DNA of 64,000 bases from Deltaproteobacteria bacterium (GTDB lineage: Bacteria > Myxococcota_A > Polyangia > Polyangiales > Polyangiaceae): positions 49,633 through 113,632 of the forward strand of contig VGRJ01000003.1 of assembly GCA_016875405.1 (NCBI GenBank), in the 5' to 3' direction. A program made the translations under genes and the position numbers. Below the pieces are notes generated by a model, which worked only from the letters and a program-made list of their open reading frames with translations, did no database searches and was not told where the DNA came from. This document shows, one piece after another, positions 24,257-32,238 of this stretch. Position 1 is the first letter of the stretch. Each line of letters starts with the position of its first letter.

Positions 24257-27010
24257 TCAGAGCGGAGTCGTCGCAGTCTTGAGGTTGCCCGCCGACAGGT
24301 TGCCGGCCTTGTCGAGCGCGCACACGCGGACGGCGTAGGCCGTCGACGCCGTGAGCCCGGTCGCGGCGTAGCTCGTCGCCGTGCCGCTGTAGACGACGGT
24401 GCCAGCGTCGCACGCGGGCGCGGTGGTCGCCTGGGCCATCACGACGACGTACGAGGCCGTGCCGCTCGTGTAGTCGCTCATGCCGGACCAGGTCGCGGTA
24501 AGCGTCCCCGCGGTCGCCTTGAGCGTGAGGGTCCCAAGGCCGGGGGGATTGTTGTCCCACACGATCGAATCGAGCACCGGGGTCGCCGTGGCGTTGCCCC
24601 ATTCGTCGCGGAGCCACACCCGCACGGTCTTCGTTCCATTCGTCGCCGAGAGCGTCCAGGCGAGCGTCGTGGCATAAGGCATCCAAGTCGAGCAGGTCGT
24701 CCCGTTGCTCACGCACATCTCGGTGACGGTGCCTTGCGAGGTCGCCTGGATGGCGAGCGAGACGGCCTGCGTCTTCGTGTAGACGGCGCCCGCGTTGACG
24801 ACGACCGAGCCGACCGGCGGAGCGGTGTAAGGGATGGGCTTGCCCGTGACCACGATCCCGGTCCCCACCTTTCCGAGGCCGTCGACGCCACACACGCGGT
24901 AGCTGTGAACGGTCCCATTCACGAGGCCCGCGTGCGCGTAGGTGAGCTCGGTGCCGGAGTAGACGAGGGCGCCGGCGCTGCAGGTCGCGGGCGCGGTGGT
25001 CCCCGGCGCGTACGCGACGAGGTAGCTCGCCACGCCGCTGTGCGCGTCCTTCATCCCGCTCCAGGTGAGCGCGAGCGCGCCGTCGAGCTGCATGGCCTTG
25101 ATCGTGCCCCCCGTGGGGCCCGTGGTGTCGAGCGTGATCCCGTCCGCAGGCGGCGCGCTGGTGGCGTTGCCGACGCCGTCCTTCAACCAGACGCGAACCG
25201 TCTTCGCTCCGTCGCCGGCCGAGAGCTTCCAGCTGCGCGTGGTCGCGAACGCCTCCCACGCGGAGCAGGTCGTCGCGTTGCTGACGCACATCTGCTTTAC
25301 CTCGTTGAGATCGGTCCCCGTGATGGCGAGCGTCACGGTCGCGTCCGTCGTTGCGGCTGCCCCAGCGTTCACGAGGACGGTCCCCTTCGGCGCGGTGGTG
25401 TCCTTGCTCTGAGTGACGGTGAGCGCCTTGCCCGCGAACGTGATCGTCGTCGTGCGCGCGGCCGTGGTGTCGTTCTTCGGCACCGTGACCGTCAGCGCCG
25501 CGCTCCCGGAGCCCGACGCCGCCGACAGCCCGAGGTACGTCGCGGCGGTCGTCGCGGTCCAGGCGCACGCGGAGCTGGTGGTGAGGGAGAACGTCGTGAC
25601 GCCGCCCTCCGGAACGATCGTGACGGACGTCGGCGTGACGGCGGTCACGCAGGTCGCGGCGGCGCCGTCGAAATCGAGGCGCGGGTAATTCCGCTTCACC
25701 CGCCCGTCGTAGATCGACTTGCCCGTCGTCAAGAGACGCGACTCGAGCTCGTCGGGGGTGTCCTGGGGATAGGCCGCGGAGAGCGACGCTACCGCAGCCG
25801 CGACGTGCGGCGACGCGAACGAGGTCCCGTGCCAACCGCTCCCGAGGGCGGTGACGACCGAGCCGGGCGCGAGCATCTTCAGCTGCGCGGACGCGTTCGA
25901 GTAATAGGTGACGGTATCCGCGAGCACGGCCGTGCCGTTCAAGGTCTGCGCGCTGGCGGTGGTGGCGCCGACCGAGACCGCGGCAGGAGCGCACGCGGGG
26001 TAGGCGATCGCGCCGGCGTAGCTGTTGTTGCCGGAGGCGACCGCGGTGAGGATGCCCACGTCGCGCGCGGCCTTGATCGCCTCGGCGGTGGCGAACCCCG
26101 AGCAGGCGGCCGTGTACTTGCCGCCACCGAGGCTCATGTTGATGGCCTCGATGCCGTAGGCCGCTCGGTTCTCGATGACCCAGTTGAGGCCCTCGACCAC
26201 ATCGACGTCGTACGCGAGGCCGCCAGAGAACACGTCGAGCCCCACGAGCTTCACGGAAGGGGCAACTGCCGCGATCGTGGCGGCCACGGCGGTCCCGTGG
26301 GGGAGCGCGGCGTCATCGAGCGCACCGTCCTGCGGGGCGAGGTCGACCACGTGCAGCACCTTGCAGTCGGGCCCTTCGCCGGGCGTCGTGCAACCGCCGA
26401 AGTCCGCGCGCGAGTAATCGAGACCGGTGTCGAGCACCGCGACGGTCGCGCCCGCCCCGGTCACGCCGAGCTGGAGCGCCGCAGGTTGTTCGATGATGGC
26501 GAGGTTCTCGCCCGCGAACGCCTCGTGCGCGAGGTTCTCGTGGAGCGAGACGACGTCGCTCGAGCCCGCAAGCGCTAGCGCCGCGTCGAGCGAGCTCAGG
26601 TTGACGTAGCGGACCGGGAGCTGATCGTACTCGCGGAGGACCTCGACGCCATCGGTCGGTACGCGCGCGTCGAGCGTCGCCTTCGCCTCGCGGAGCGCGA
26701 GCTCGCGAACCGCCCGGCGCTCCTCGCGGAAGCAGCGCTCGGACGGCGCGACGCCAAGACCGCGGGCCTCACGGGCGCGGGCTTCGATCGTCTCGCCGTC
26801 GAGGACGACCAGCGCATCGGTCATGCTCCCCGACTCGAGCCGCTGCCGCACGGTCGGGCTGAGCTTGGCGAGCGCCTCGGCAGGCGCGCTCTCGGGCGTT
26901 GGCGCTTCGACGACCTCGCCGGAGCAACCCGTCAGGGAGGCTCCGAGTGCGAGCACCGCGGCTCGCAGCGCAAACGAGAATACGAAAGACGCGGAGCGAC
27001 GTGACGGCAT
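24257..27010 (-). CDS. S8 family serine peptidase (subtilase) lipoprotein with BACON and Fn3-like domains
   Basis: 917 residues. Lipobox LTGC (Cys 29), then a propeptide to about 165 with RYVNLSSLDAALALAGSSDV, typical of an inhibitor I9-like fold. Catalytic domain about 175-440: Asp194 (AVLDTGLD), His238 (LPHGTAVAATIA), oxyanion Asn328 (ASGNNS) and Ser397 (HGTSFASPHVAAA), all intact. A BACON-like domain follows (TTSSACAWTATTAATYLGLSAASGSG). Two copies of a unit then come, each of a strand block with a CVSN.TTCS motif plus an Fn3-like module with TWSGM. The enzyme should be anchored outside the cell and suits prey or polymer digestion. Convergent with the esterase gene. Confidence 0.9.
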   Translation of the reverse strand: MPSRRSASFVFSFALRAAVLALGASLTGCSGEVVEAPTPESAPAEALAKLSPTVRQRLESGSMTDALVVLDGETIEARAREARGLGVAPSERCFREERRAVRELALREAKATLDARVPTDGVEVLREYDQLPVRYVNLSSLDAALALAGSSDVVSLHENLAHEAFAGENLAIIEQPAALQLGVTGAGATVAVLDTGLDYSRADFGGCTTPGEGPDCKVLHVVDLAPQDGALDDAALPHGTAVAATIAAVAPSVKLVGLDVFSGGLAYDVDVVEGLNWVIENRAAYGIEAINMSLGGGKYTAACSGFATAEAIKAARDVGILTAVASGNNSYAGAIAYPACAPAAVSVGATTASAQTLNGTAVLADTVTYYSNASAQLKMLAPGSVVTALGSGWHGTSFASPHVAAAVASLSAAYPQDTPDELESRLLTTGKSIYDGRVKRNYPRLDFDGAAATCVTAVTPTSVTIVPEGGVTTFSLTTSSACAWTATTAATYLGLSAASGSGSAALTVTVPKNDTTAARTTTITFAGKALTVTQSKDTTAPKGTVLVNAGAAATTDATVTLAITGTDLNEVKQMCVSNATTCSAWEAFATTRSWKLSAGDGAKTVRVWLKDGVGNATSAPPADGITLDTTGPTGGTIKAMQLDGALALTWSGMKDAHSGVASYLVAYAPGTTAPATCSAGALVYSGTELTYAHAGLVNGTVHSYRVCGVDGLGKVGTGIVVTGKPIPYTAPPVGSVVVNAGAVYTKTQAVSLAIQATSQGTVTEMCVSNGTTCSTWMPYATTLAWTLSATNGTKTVRVWLRDEWGNATATPVLDSIVWDNNPPGLGTLTLKATAGTLTATWSGMSDYTSGTASYVVVMAQATTAPACDAGTVVYSGTATSYAATGLTASTAYAVRVCALDKAGNLSAGNLKTATTPL

Positions 27011-27202
27011 CGTGGTCTCTCCTCTTCGGCAGCCCGGCTGTCTCGTGGAGACCCGTGGCTTTGCGTCCCAGCCTCGCGGCTGGTTTGCCCTTGTCGGAAG
27101 GCACGTGAGCCTCCGCAGTTTGATGAGACAATCAGAATGGGCGGCGCGCCGTCAAGATGGCCCGGCGAAGGTCCTGTCGTCGCTCCTCGGTACCTCGTTG
27201 GT

Positions 27203-27249
27203 CCTTGCTTCGCCGTCCGTCCTTGCTTCGCCGTCCGTCCTTGCTTCGC
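27203..27249. repeat. 18-bp tandem repeat upstream of the FG-GAP lipoprotein gene
   Basis: CCTTGCTTCGCCGTCCGT occurs twice exactly, followed by 11 matching bases of a third copy. It lies in the 268-base spacer between the subtilase and FG-GAP genes, 30 bases before the latter's start. It has no dyad symmetry, so an operator role is unproven. Confidence 0.9.
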
Positions 27250-27278
27250 ATTGGGTGAACCTTTGATAGCGTGATCGG

Positions 27279-29285
27279 ATGCGCCTCCTTACTGTCGCCT
27301 CGCCGCTCGTCCTCGCCACGCTCCTTGGTACCGCCGCCTGTACCGACTCGTCGTCGGCGACCGGCACGTCCGCGGCTGGCGGGACCGGAGGCAGCGGCGG
27401 AGGAGGAGGCGGCGGGCCGACCTGCACCGCCTTCGAGGCGAGCTCGTGGAAGCCAGGCGAGACGATCTTCCGTGACGCGACGAAAGACTGGGGGATCGAC
27501 GGCGTCCTCGCGGTGCGCGTGACGGTGCTCGACGTCGATCGCGACGGGTGGCCCGATCTCCTCGTACGAAACGGCGGTGGCCCTGACGAGTTTAAGGCCG
27601 ACGGCAAGCGCTCGCGCTGGCTGCTGCGCAACACCGGCAAGCATGCGTTCGAGGACATCACCGAGAAGTCGGGCCTCACGGCGGTACGCTCCGCAGCGAA
27701 CGAGGCAACCGGACGCAGCTCGGAGGTCACCGTGGCTGCGGACGTCGACGGCGACGGCGACGTCGACGTCTTCATGGCGAAGGCGGTCACCGCGGTCGCC
27801 GACAAGACCCAGGAGACGAGCGAGCTCATGCTGAACGACGGGAAGGGCAACTTCTCGTTCGGGCCGGAGGACGGGGTGATCCGCGGCGTCGGCAAGCCCG
27901 CCGTGCCCGTGGGCGCGACCTTCTCCGACGTGAACCGCGACGGGCACGTGGACGTGTTCATCAGCCACAATATGATGCCGAACGCGAGCTCGCCGCTGCA
28001 GGACCGCCTGTACCTCGGCGACGGGCTCGGGGGCTTCACCGACGGGACGTTCGCGCTGGGCCTGAAGACGCAGCCGTGGAGCGACGTCGAGAAGCTGAAC
28101 CAGGGGCTCGGGCACTCGTGGGGCTGGGGCGCGACGTCATGCGACCTCAACAACGACAACCTGCCCGAGCTGCTCTCGGCGTCTTACGGACGCGCGCCGA
28201 ACCACCTATGGCAGGCGACCGGGACGCCCGGCGCGGTCACCTTCCTGAACCGTGGCGTCGAGTCGGGCTACGCCTACGACGAGCGCCAGGACTGGACCGA
28301 CAACGTGAACGCGCAGTGCCACTGCTTCGACAAGCCGATGGACGACGAGTGCGACAAGGTCCCGCCGCCTCCGTCCGCGCAGTTCTGCGCGAGCCTCAAG
28401 GCCGCGTTCAACGGCGGGTACCGCTGGAATCACTCAGGAGACCGCGAGCCGTGGCGCCTCGGCGGCAACAGCGCGACCACGACCTGCGCCGATGTCGACA
28501 ACGACGGCTTCATGGACCTGCTGACGGGCGAGATCGTCCACGCCGACGTCGGCAGCACGAGCGATCCCGCCGAGCTCGTCTTCAACACGCGCGACGCGAT
28601 GGTGCGATTCGAGCGGCCAGGCCGCGAGGCCACGGGCCTCACGCGCGAGCACGCGGGGAGCTACTGGGACGACGGCGACATGAACAACGCCGTGTTCGAC
28701 TTCGACGGCGATGGCTGGCTCGACGTCTACATCTCGAGCAGCGACTACCCCGGGACCCGCGGTTTTCTCTATCACCAGAAGGCGCCTCGCAGCTTCGAGG
28801 CGGTCCCGATCGAGGACGGGATCGATCACCTGCGGAGCGCGGGCGCGATCGCCGCGGATCTCGACCGCGACGGAGACCTCGACCTCGTCGTCGGGCACTC
28901 GCGCTTCCGCTGCGGCAACCCGTACAAGGACGACTGTTACCCGACCACGCAGCTTCGCATCTTCGAGAACCTGTCGAACGGCCGCAATCACCACGTCTCG
29001 CTCCGACTCGAGGGGACCTACGGCTCGAACCGCTCGGCGCTCGGCGCGCGAGTGTCGGTGTCGGCGTGCGGCATGACGCAGACGCGGCAGGTCCAGGGCG
29101 GGCACGGGCATCAAGGCGCCGAGGAAGACCTCGTCGCGGTGTTCGGCCTCGGCGCAGAGACCGAAGCCGAAGTCACCATCGTGTGGCCCGACGCGGCGTC
29201 GACGACGCAGACCTTCAAGGTCGCGGCGGACGCGTTCTACGACGTGAAGCAGGGCGAGGACCCGAAGGCCGTCGTCCTCCCCTGA
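27279..29285 (+). CDS. FG-GAP/VCBS repeat lipoprotein with ASPIC/UnbV domain
   Basis: 668 residues. Lipobox TAAC (Cys 21) and a Gly/Ser linker to about 46. Repeated calcium-binding FG-GAP strands carry DxDxDG loops: DVDRDGWPDLL, DVDGDGDVDVF, DVNRDGHVDVF, DLNNDNLPELL, DVDNDGFMDLL, DFDGDGWLDVY, DLDRDGDLDLV. This indicates a seven- or eight-bladed integrin-like propeller. The C-terminal 110 residues (NHHVSLRLEGTYGSNRSALGARVSVSACGMTQTRQVQGGHGHQGAEEDLVAVFGLG) match ASPIC/UnbV. This is the bacterial CRTAC1-like architecture. A surface adhesion or matrix role is likely; no enzyme motif is seen. A short tandem repeat lies just upstream. Confidence 0.88.
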   Translation: MRLLTVASPLVLATLLGTAACTDSSSATGTSAAGGTGGSGGGGGGGPTCTAFEASSWKPGETIFRDATKDWGIDGVLAVRVTVLDVDRDGWPDLLVRNGGGPDEFKADGKRSRWLLRNTGKHAFEDITEKSGLTAVRSAANEATGRSSEVTVAADVDGDGDVDVFMAKAVTAVADKTQETSELMLNDGKGNFSFGPEDGVIRGVGKPAVPVGATFSDVNRDGHVDVFISHNMMPNASSPLQDRLYLGDGLGGFTDGTFALGLKTQPWSDVEKLNQGLGHSWGWGATSCDLNNDNLPELLSASYGRAPNHLWQATGTPGAVTFLNRGVESGYAYDERQDWTDNVNAQCHCFDKPMDDECDKVPPPPSAQFCASLKAAFNGGYRWNHSGDREPWRLGGNSATTTCADVDNDGFMDLLTGEIVHADVGSTSDPAELVFNTRDAMVRFERPGREATGLTREHAGSYWDDGDMNNAVFDFDGDGWLDVYISSSDYPGTRGFLYHQKAPRSFEAVPIEDGIDHLRSAGAIAADLDRDGDLDLVVGHSRFRCGNPYKDDCYPTTQLRIFENLSNGRNHHVSLRLEGTYGSNRSALGARVSVSACGMTQTRQVQGGHGHQGAEEDLVAVFGLGAETEAEVTIVWPDAASTTQTFKVAADAFYDVKQGEDPKAVVLP

Positions 29286-29301
29286 GGCTCGCCGCCAAAG
29301 C

Positions 29302-29700
29302 TCAGGCGACGCGCCTGCCGGGGGCGGCAGCCGCGACGGCCTCGAGCTGCGGCAGCTCGGCGGCGAAGCGCGAGGGCCCGAGCCTGCGGTGGAGGAGCAC
29401 CGGCGTCCCCGAGCGGGCGGCGGCCTTGCGCGCGACTCCGACCGCGCCGTGGCTATTGATATCCGTCAAGACCACAACCACGTCGACGGTCCTCACGAGC
29501 TCGACGAGCTTGTCGGCGCCGCGACCAGCGACGTGCCCTCCGTGAAAGGCGAGCTCATGGCCGGCCTCCTCGGCGACGCGTCGGTAGACCTGCTCGGTGC
29601 GCTCGACGCCGCCGACGATGCCGATCCTCATCGCGCACCCCGACTGGCGCAAGCAGCGTTCGAGGAAGGCTTGACGTTCGTGGGTTGGTGCATGGGACAT
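29302..29700 (-). CDS. DUF2325 domain protein
   Basis: 132 residues from ATG 29700. The open frame extends to 30249, but upstream residues are Arg-rich shadow. After a short N-terminal helix with two Cys (ERCLRQSGCAM) comes the DUF2325 fold: RIGIVGGVERTEQVYRRVAEEAGHELAFHGGHVAGRGADKLVELVRTVDVVVVLTDINSHGAVGVARKAAARSGTPVLL. The conserved GG, HGG, S/T-D-x-x-SH and the final strand are as in the family, whose function is unknown. The alternating strands and helices suggest a small Rossmann-like nucleotide- or metabolite-binding protein. The gene has a good vegetative-type promoter and a leader of about 190 bases containing a strong hairpin. Confidence 0.8.
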   Translation of the reverse strand: MSHAPTHERQAFLERCLRQSGCAMRIGIVGGVERTEQVYRRVAEEAGHELAFHGGHVAGRGADKLVELVRTVDVVVVLTDINSHGAVGVARKAAARSGTPVLLHRRLGPSRFAAELPQLEAVAAAAPGRRVA

Positions 29701-29764
29701 CGTCTCCGTTGGATCCTTGGTGCGGGTTGGGGTGACGGTGTCGCGGAGCGCCCGAGAAGCTCGA

Positions 29765-29795
29765 AAGCCCACCGTCCCTCGGGGTCGGTGGGCTT
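29765..29795 (-). promoter_or_regulatory. Strong hairpin in the leader of the DUF2325 gene
   Basis: AAGCCCACCG (29765-29774) pairs perfectly with CGGTGGGCTT (29786-29795) around an 11-base loop. On the minus strand it lies between the predicted promoter and ATG 29700 and is followed by TTTCGAG rather than a long T run. It could be an attenuator, a weak terminator or a protein-binding leader. Confidence 0.55.
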
Positions 29796-29897
29796 CGTCA
29801 TGCTCTCCGTCAGTGTCGCGATTCGCGCGCTCACGGACGGGACGATGCCCACCGCGACCGACAACAGAGGCAGGCTCGGGCGGGCACCATAGTGTCT

Positions 29898-29927
29898 TGT
29901 ATAGTAGCCTCTCCCTCCACCAGTCAA
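29898..29927 (-). promoter_or_regulatory. Sigma-70-like promoter of the DUF2325 gene
   Basis: Read on the minus strand, TTGACT (29927-29922), an 18-base spacer and TATACA (29903-29898) stand out in an otherwise G+C-rich region. Predicted transcription starts near 29890, giving a leader of about 190 bases. The spacer 29701-29994 holds no convincing gene besides this leader. Confidence 0.55.
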
Positions 29928-29994
29928 GAACTGTCCACTCGAGGTCGCCGCGCCGGCTGCCCGGGCTCGCGGGGCGCAGCCGTGCGATAACCAA

Positions 29995-30567
29995 GTGGTG
30001 ACGGTGCGCGAGACGAGAGACCGCACGCGGCTTCGGGCCTTTGGCAGGTTCGCGGCGCGCGACCTCGTGCTCGTCTCGCTCAGCGCGGCCCTCGTCGCCT
30101 GGGATCGGGCGCTCATCGCCTCGAAGGCCGGTGGCCCGGCCGCCGTGGCCATCGGCGTCCTCACGGGGGTCTCGTTTGCGCTGTCCTCGTTCCTCCTGCA
30201 CGAGTGGGGGCACTGGCTCGGGGCGGTCGGTAGCGGCGCGCTCGTGCACCCCCCGAAGGCGATCACCTCGTTTTTCCTGTTCTTCTTCGACACCGGCAAG
30301 AGCAACCGACGGCAGTTCTTGGCGATGTCCTACGGCGGCTACGCGGCGACCCTGCTCGCGCTCGCGCTGCTGCTCTCATGGGCGCGGCTCGACACCTGGA
30401 GCGGGCGGACGGCGCTGCTCTTCGCCGGACTCGGGATGGCGATCACGGCCGCGCTCGAGGTGCCGACGACCTGGAAGGTCGCGCGCGGCCAGCCGATCCC
30501 GGGCGGCATCGCGTTCGTCGGCCCCGACGACAGCGCGCCGAGCGCCGCGGATACTTCGGCGAGCTGA
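29995..30567 (+). CDS. HExxH-motif integral membrane protein (M50-like)
   Basis: 190 residues from GTG 29995 (a second GTG follows at 29998). Five or so hydrophobic segments. The second ends in FLLHEWGHWLGAVGSGA, an HExxH metal motif at a membrane boundary like that of M50 intramembrane or related metalloproteases. There is no clear NPDG second motif, so catalysis is uncertain. Other notable stretches are FFLFFFDTGKSNRRQFLAMSYGGYAATLLALALLL and PGGIAFVGPDD. It is divergent from the DUF2325 gene and ends 78 bases before vgrG. It may be unrelated to the secretion module. Confidence 0.75.
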   Translation: MVTVRETRDRTRLRAFGRFAARDLVLVSLSAALVAWDRALIASKAGGPAAVAIGVLTGVSFALSSFLLHEWGHWLGAVGSGALVHPPKAITSFFLFFFDTGKSNRRQFLAMSYGGYAATLLALALLLSWARLDTWSGRTALLFAGLGMAITAALEVPTTWKVARGQPIPGGIAFVGPDDSAPSAADTSAS

Positions 30568-30645
30568 TCGGGCGCCATGGTACCTTGCCGAGCCATTGAC
30601 GGGTGACGGCGCGCTCGAGCGCCGACCCACGAGAGCGCGATCTCC

Positions 30646-32160
30646 ATGCTCAACTTCGACATCTCCCTCGAGGCCGACGGGGCGACCGTCGATGGCGTCC
30701 ACGTGCGACGAGTCGCCGGACGCGAGGCGATCTCGGAGGCCTTCCGCTTTGCGGTCGACCTCGCCTGCGCGGCGAGCGCCGGCCTCCCCGACTCCGTGCA
30801 CACGGGGGCCGAGGTGTCGCTGGTCCTACGAGTCAACGGCGCCGTGGTGCGGCGCGTCCACGGCCTCGTATCTGAGTTCGAGAGCGGGCTCGAGACGACC
30901 GGGGACTATCGAACCTACACCCTTACCCTGGTGCCCCGCATCCACCGACTCGCGCTGGTCTTTTCGCCCTCGGTCTATGTCGGCAACACTGTCAGCGAGA
31001 TCCTCGACGCCGAGCTGGCAAAGTACGCGCTCGAGCCTCCGAGCGATGGCCGCAGCCACGACTACGAAGTCCAGCTGCTCGAGCCTCCGACCGCGCGCGA
31101 GCTGACCGTTCAGTACGGGGAGAGCGCCTTCGCGTTCTTGTCGCGGCTCACCGAGAGCCTTGGGATTTCGTTCTTCTTCGAGCACGACGAGCGCCGCGAC
31201 CGGGTCGTGTTCACCGATCACGGCGGACGCTTCCGGCCGTGTCCGGGCGCATCGGTCGCGCCGTTCGATGCGACGGGCAGCGCGAGCGGAGTGCACGAGC
31301 TGCGAGAGACCCGACGCGTCGTCCCGCGCTACTATCAGGTGCGCGATCACAACTACCGACGACAGGCACCGGACGTCGAGGGCGAGTACGAGCTCGACGT
31401 CACCGACGTGGCAGGCGGCGTCGTCGAGCACGGCAGCCACGCTCAGACCCCCGAGGAGGCGCGCGCGCTCGCACAGATCCGCGCCGAGGAGCAGCGCACG
31501 CGCAGCGTCGAGTACCACGGCAAGAGCACGCTCGTCGGCCTCACGGCGGGCGCGAGGACGACGCTCCGCGACCACGCGCACCTCGAGCCCTTGCAGGGCT
31601 TCGAGCTCCTCGTCACCGAGGTGACGCACGAGGCCGTGCTCCCCACGCCGTGGGACGCCGCGACCGTCTCGTCGTACTCGAATCGCTTCGTCGCGATCCC
31701 CGGCGCCGTACGCTTCCGCCCCGCGCAAAAAACGCCGCGTCCGCGCATGCCCGGGGTGATGACCGGCGTGATCCAGCCTGGTCCCTCTGGCGAAGTCGGA
31801 GGCGTCGCGCAGCTCGACGAGCACGGCCGCTACCGGGTGATGATGCACTTCGATCTCGAAGGTTCGGAGCGACCGGTGTGCTCGCCCCCGGTGCGGATGA
31901 TGCAGCCCTTCGTCGGCCAGACGCACGGCGTGCACCTCCCGCTACGGCGAGGGACCGAGGTCTTGATCGCGTTCACGAACGGCGATCCCGATCGGCCCGT
32001 GATCCTCGGCGCCGTCCCGAACGTGCTCGCCCCCTCGGTGGTCGGCGCGACCGACTCACACCTTCATCGCTTGCGCTCGCCCGGGGGGACGGTGGTCGAG
32101 TTCGGGACGACGAGCCACCCGAGCCCGCCAACGCAGGGGACACCCGAGCTGCGCCGCTGA
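30646..32160 (+). CDS. vgrG: Type VI secretion tip protein VgrG (short form)
   Basis: 504 residues. The N-terminal gp27-like domain (about 1-370) shows VRRVAGREAISEAFRFAVDLA, HTGAEVSLVLRVNGAVVRRVHGLVSEFE, the aromatic YRTYTLTLVPRIHRLAL, and VQYGESAFAFLSRLTESLGISFFFEHD. The gp5-like OB fold (about 395-470) has ARVRMPGVMTG-like PRMPGVMTGVIQPG, HGRYRVMMHFDLEG, RMMQPFVGQTHGVHLPLRRGTEVLIAFTNGDPDRPVILGAVPN. It then ends after only some 30 residues (LRSPGGTVVEFGTTSHPS), where most VgrG proteins continue into the gp5 beta-helix needle. The next gene begins 78 bases on and could supply the missing part. First gene of the T6SS module. Confidence 0.92.
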   Translation: MLNFDISLEADGATVDGVHVRRVAGREAISEAFRFAVDLACAASAGLPDSVHTGAEVSLVLRVNGAVVRRVHGLVSEFESGLETTGDYRTYTLTLVPRIHRLALVFSPSVYVGNTVSEILDAELAKYALEPPSDGRSHDYEVQLLEPPTARELTVQYGESAFAFLSRLTESLGISFFFEHDERRDRVVFTDHGGRFRPCPGASVAPFDATGSASGVHELRETRRVVPRYYQVRDHNYRRQAPDVEGEYELDVTDVAGGVVEHGSHAQTPEEARALAQIRAEEQRTRSVEYHGKSTLVGLTAGARTTLRDHAHLEPLQGFELLVTEVTHEAVLPTPWDAATVSSYSNRFVAIPGAVRFRPAQKTPRPRMPGVMTGVIQPGPSGEVGGVAQLDEHGRYRVMMHFDLEGSERPVCSPPVRMMQPFVGQTHGVHLPLRRGTEVLIAFTNGDPDRPVILGAVPNVLAPSVVGATDSHLHRLRSPGGTVVEFGTTSHPSPPTQGTPELRR

Positions 32161-32238
32161 CGAGGCCGCACCCACGCGCGACCCCACCCCCTTCGCGACA
32201 CGACCGCACCTTCGACCCTCACGCTTGGAGCCCCGCGT

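Noticed and set aside
29628..30305. 225-codon minus-strand open frame whose end begins MTKPTDPEGRWAF inside the DUF2325 leader
   Set aside because: A leader peptide is conceivable, but the frame is a shadow upstream and runs into the DUF2325 gene out of frame; no ribosome site was found.
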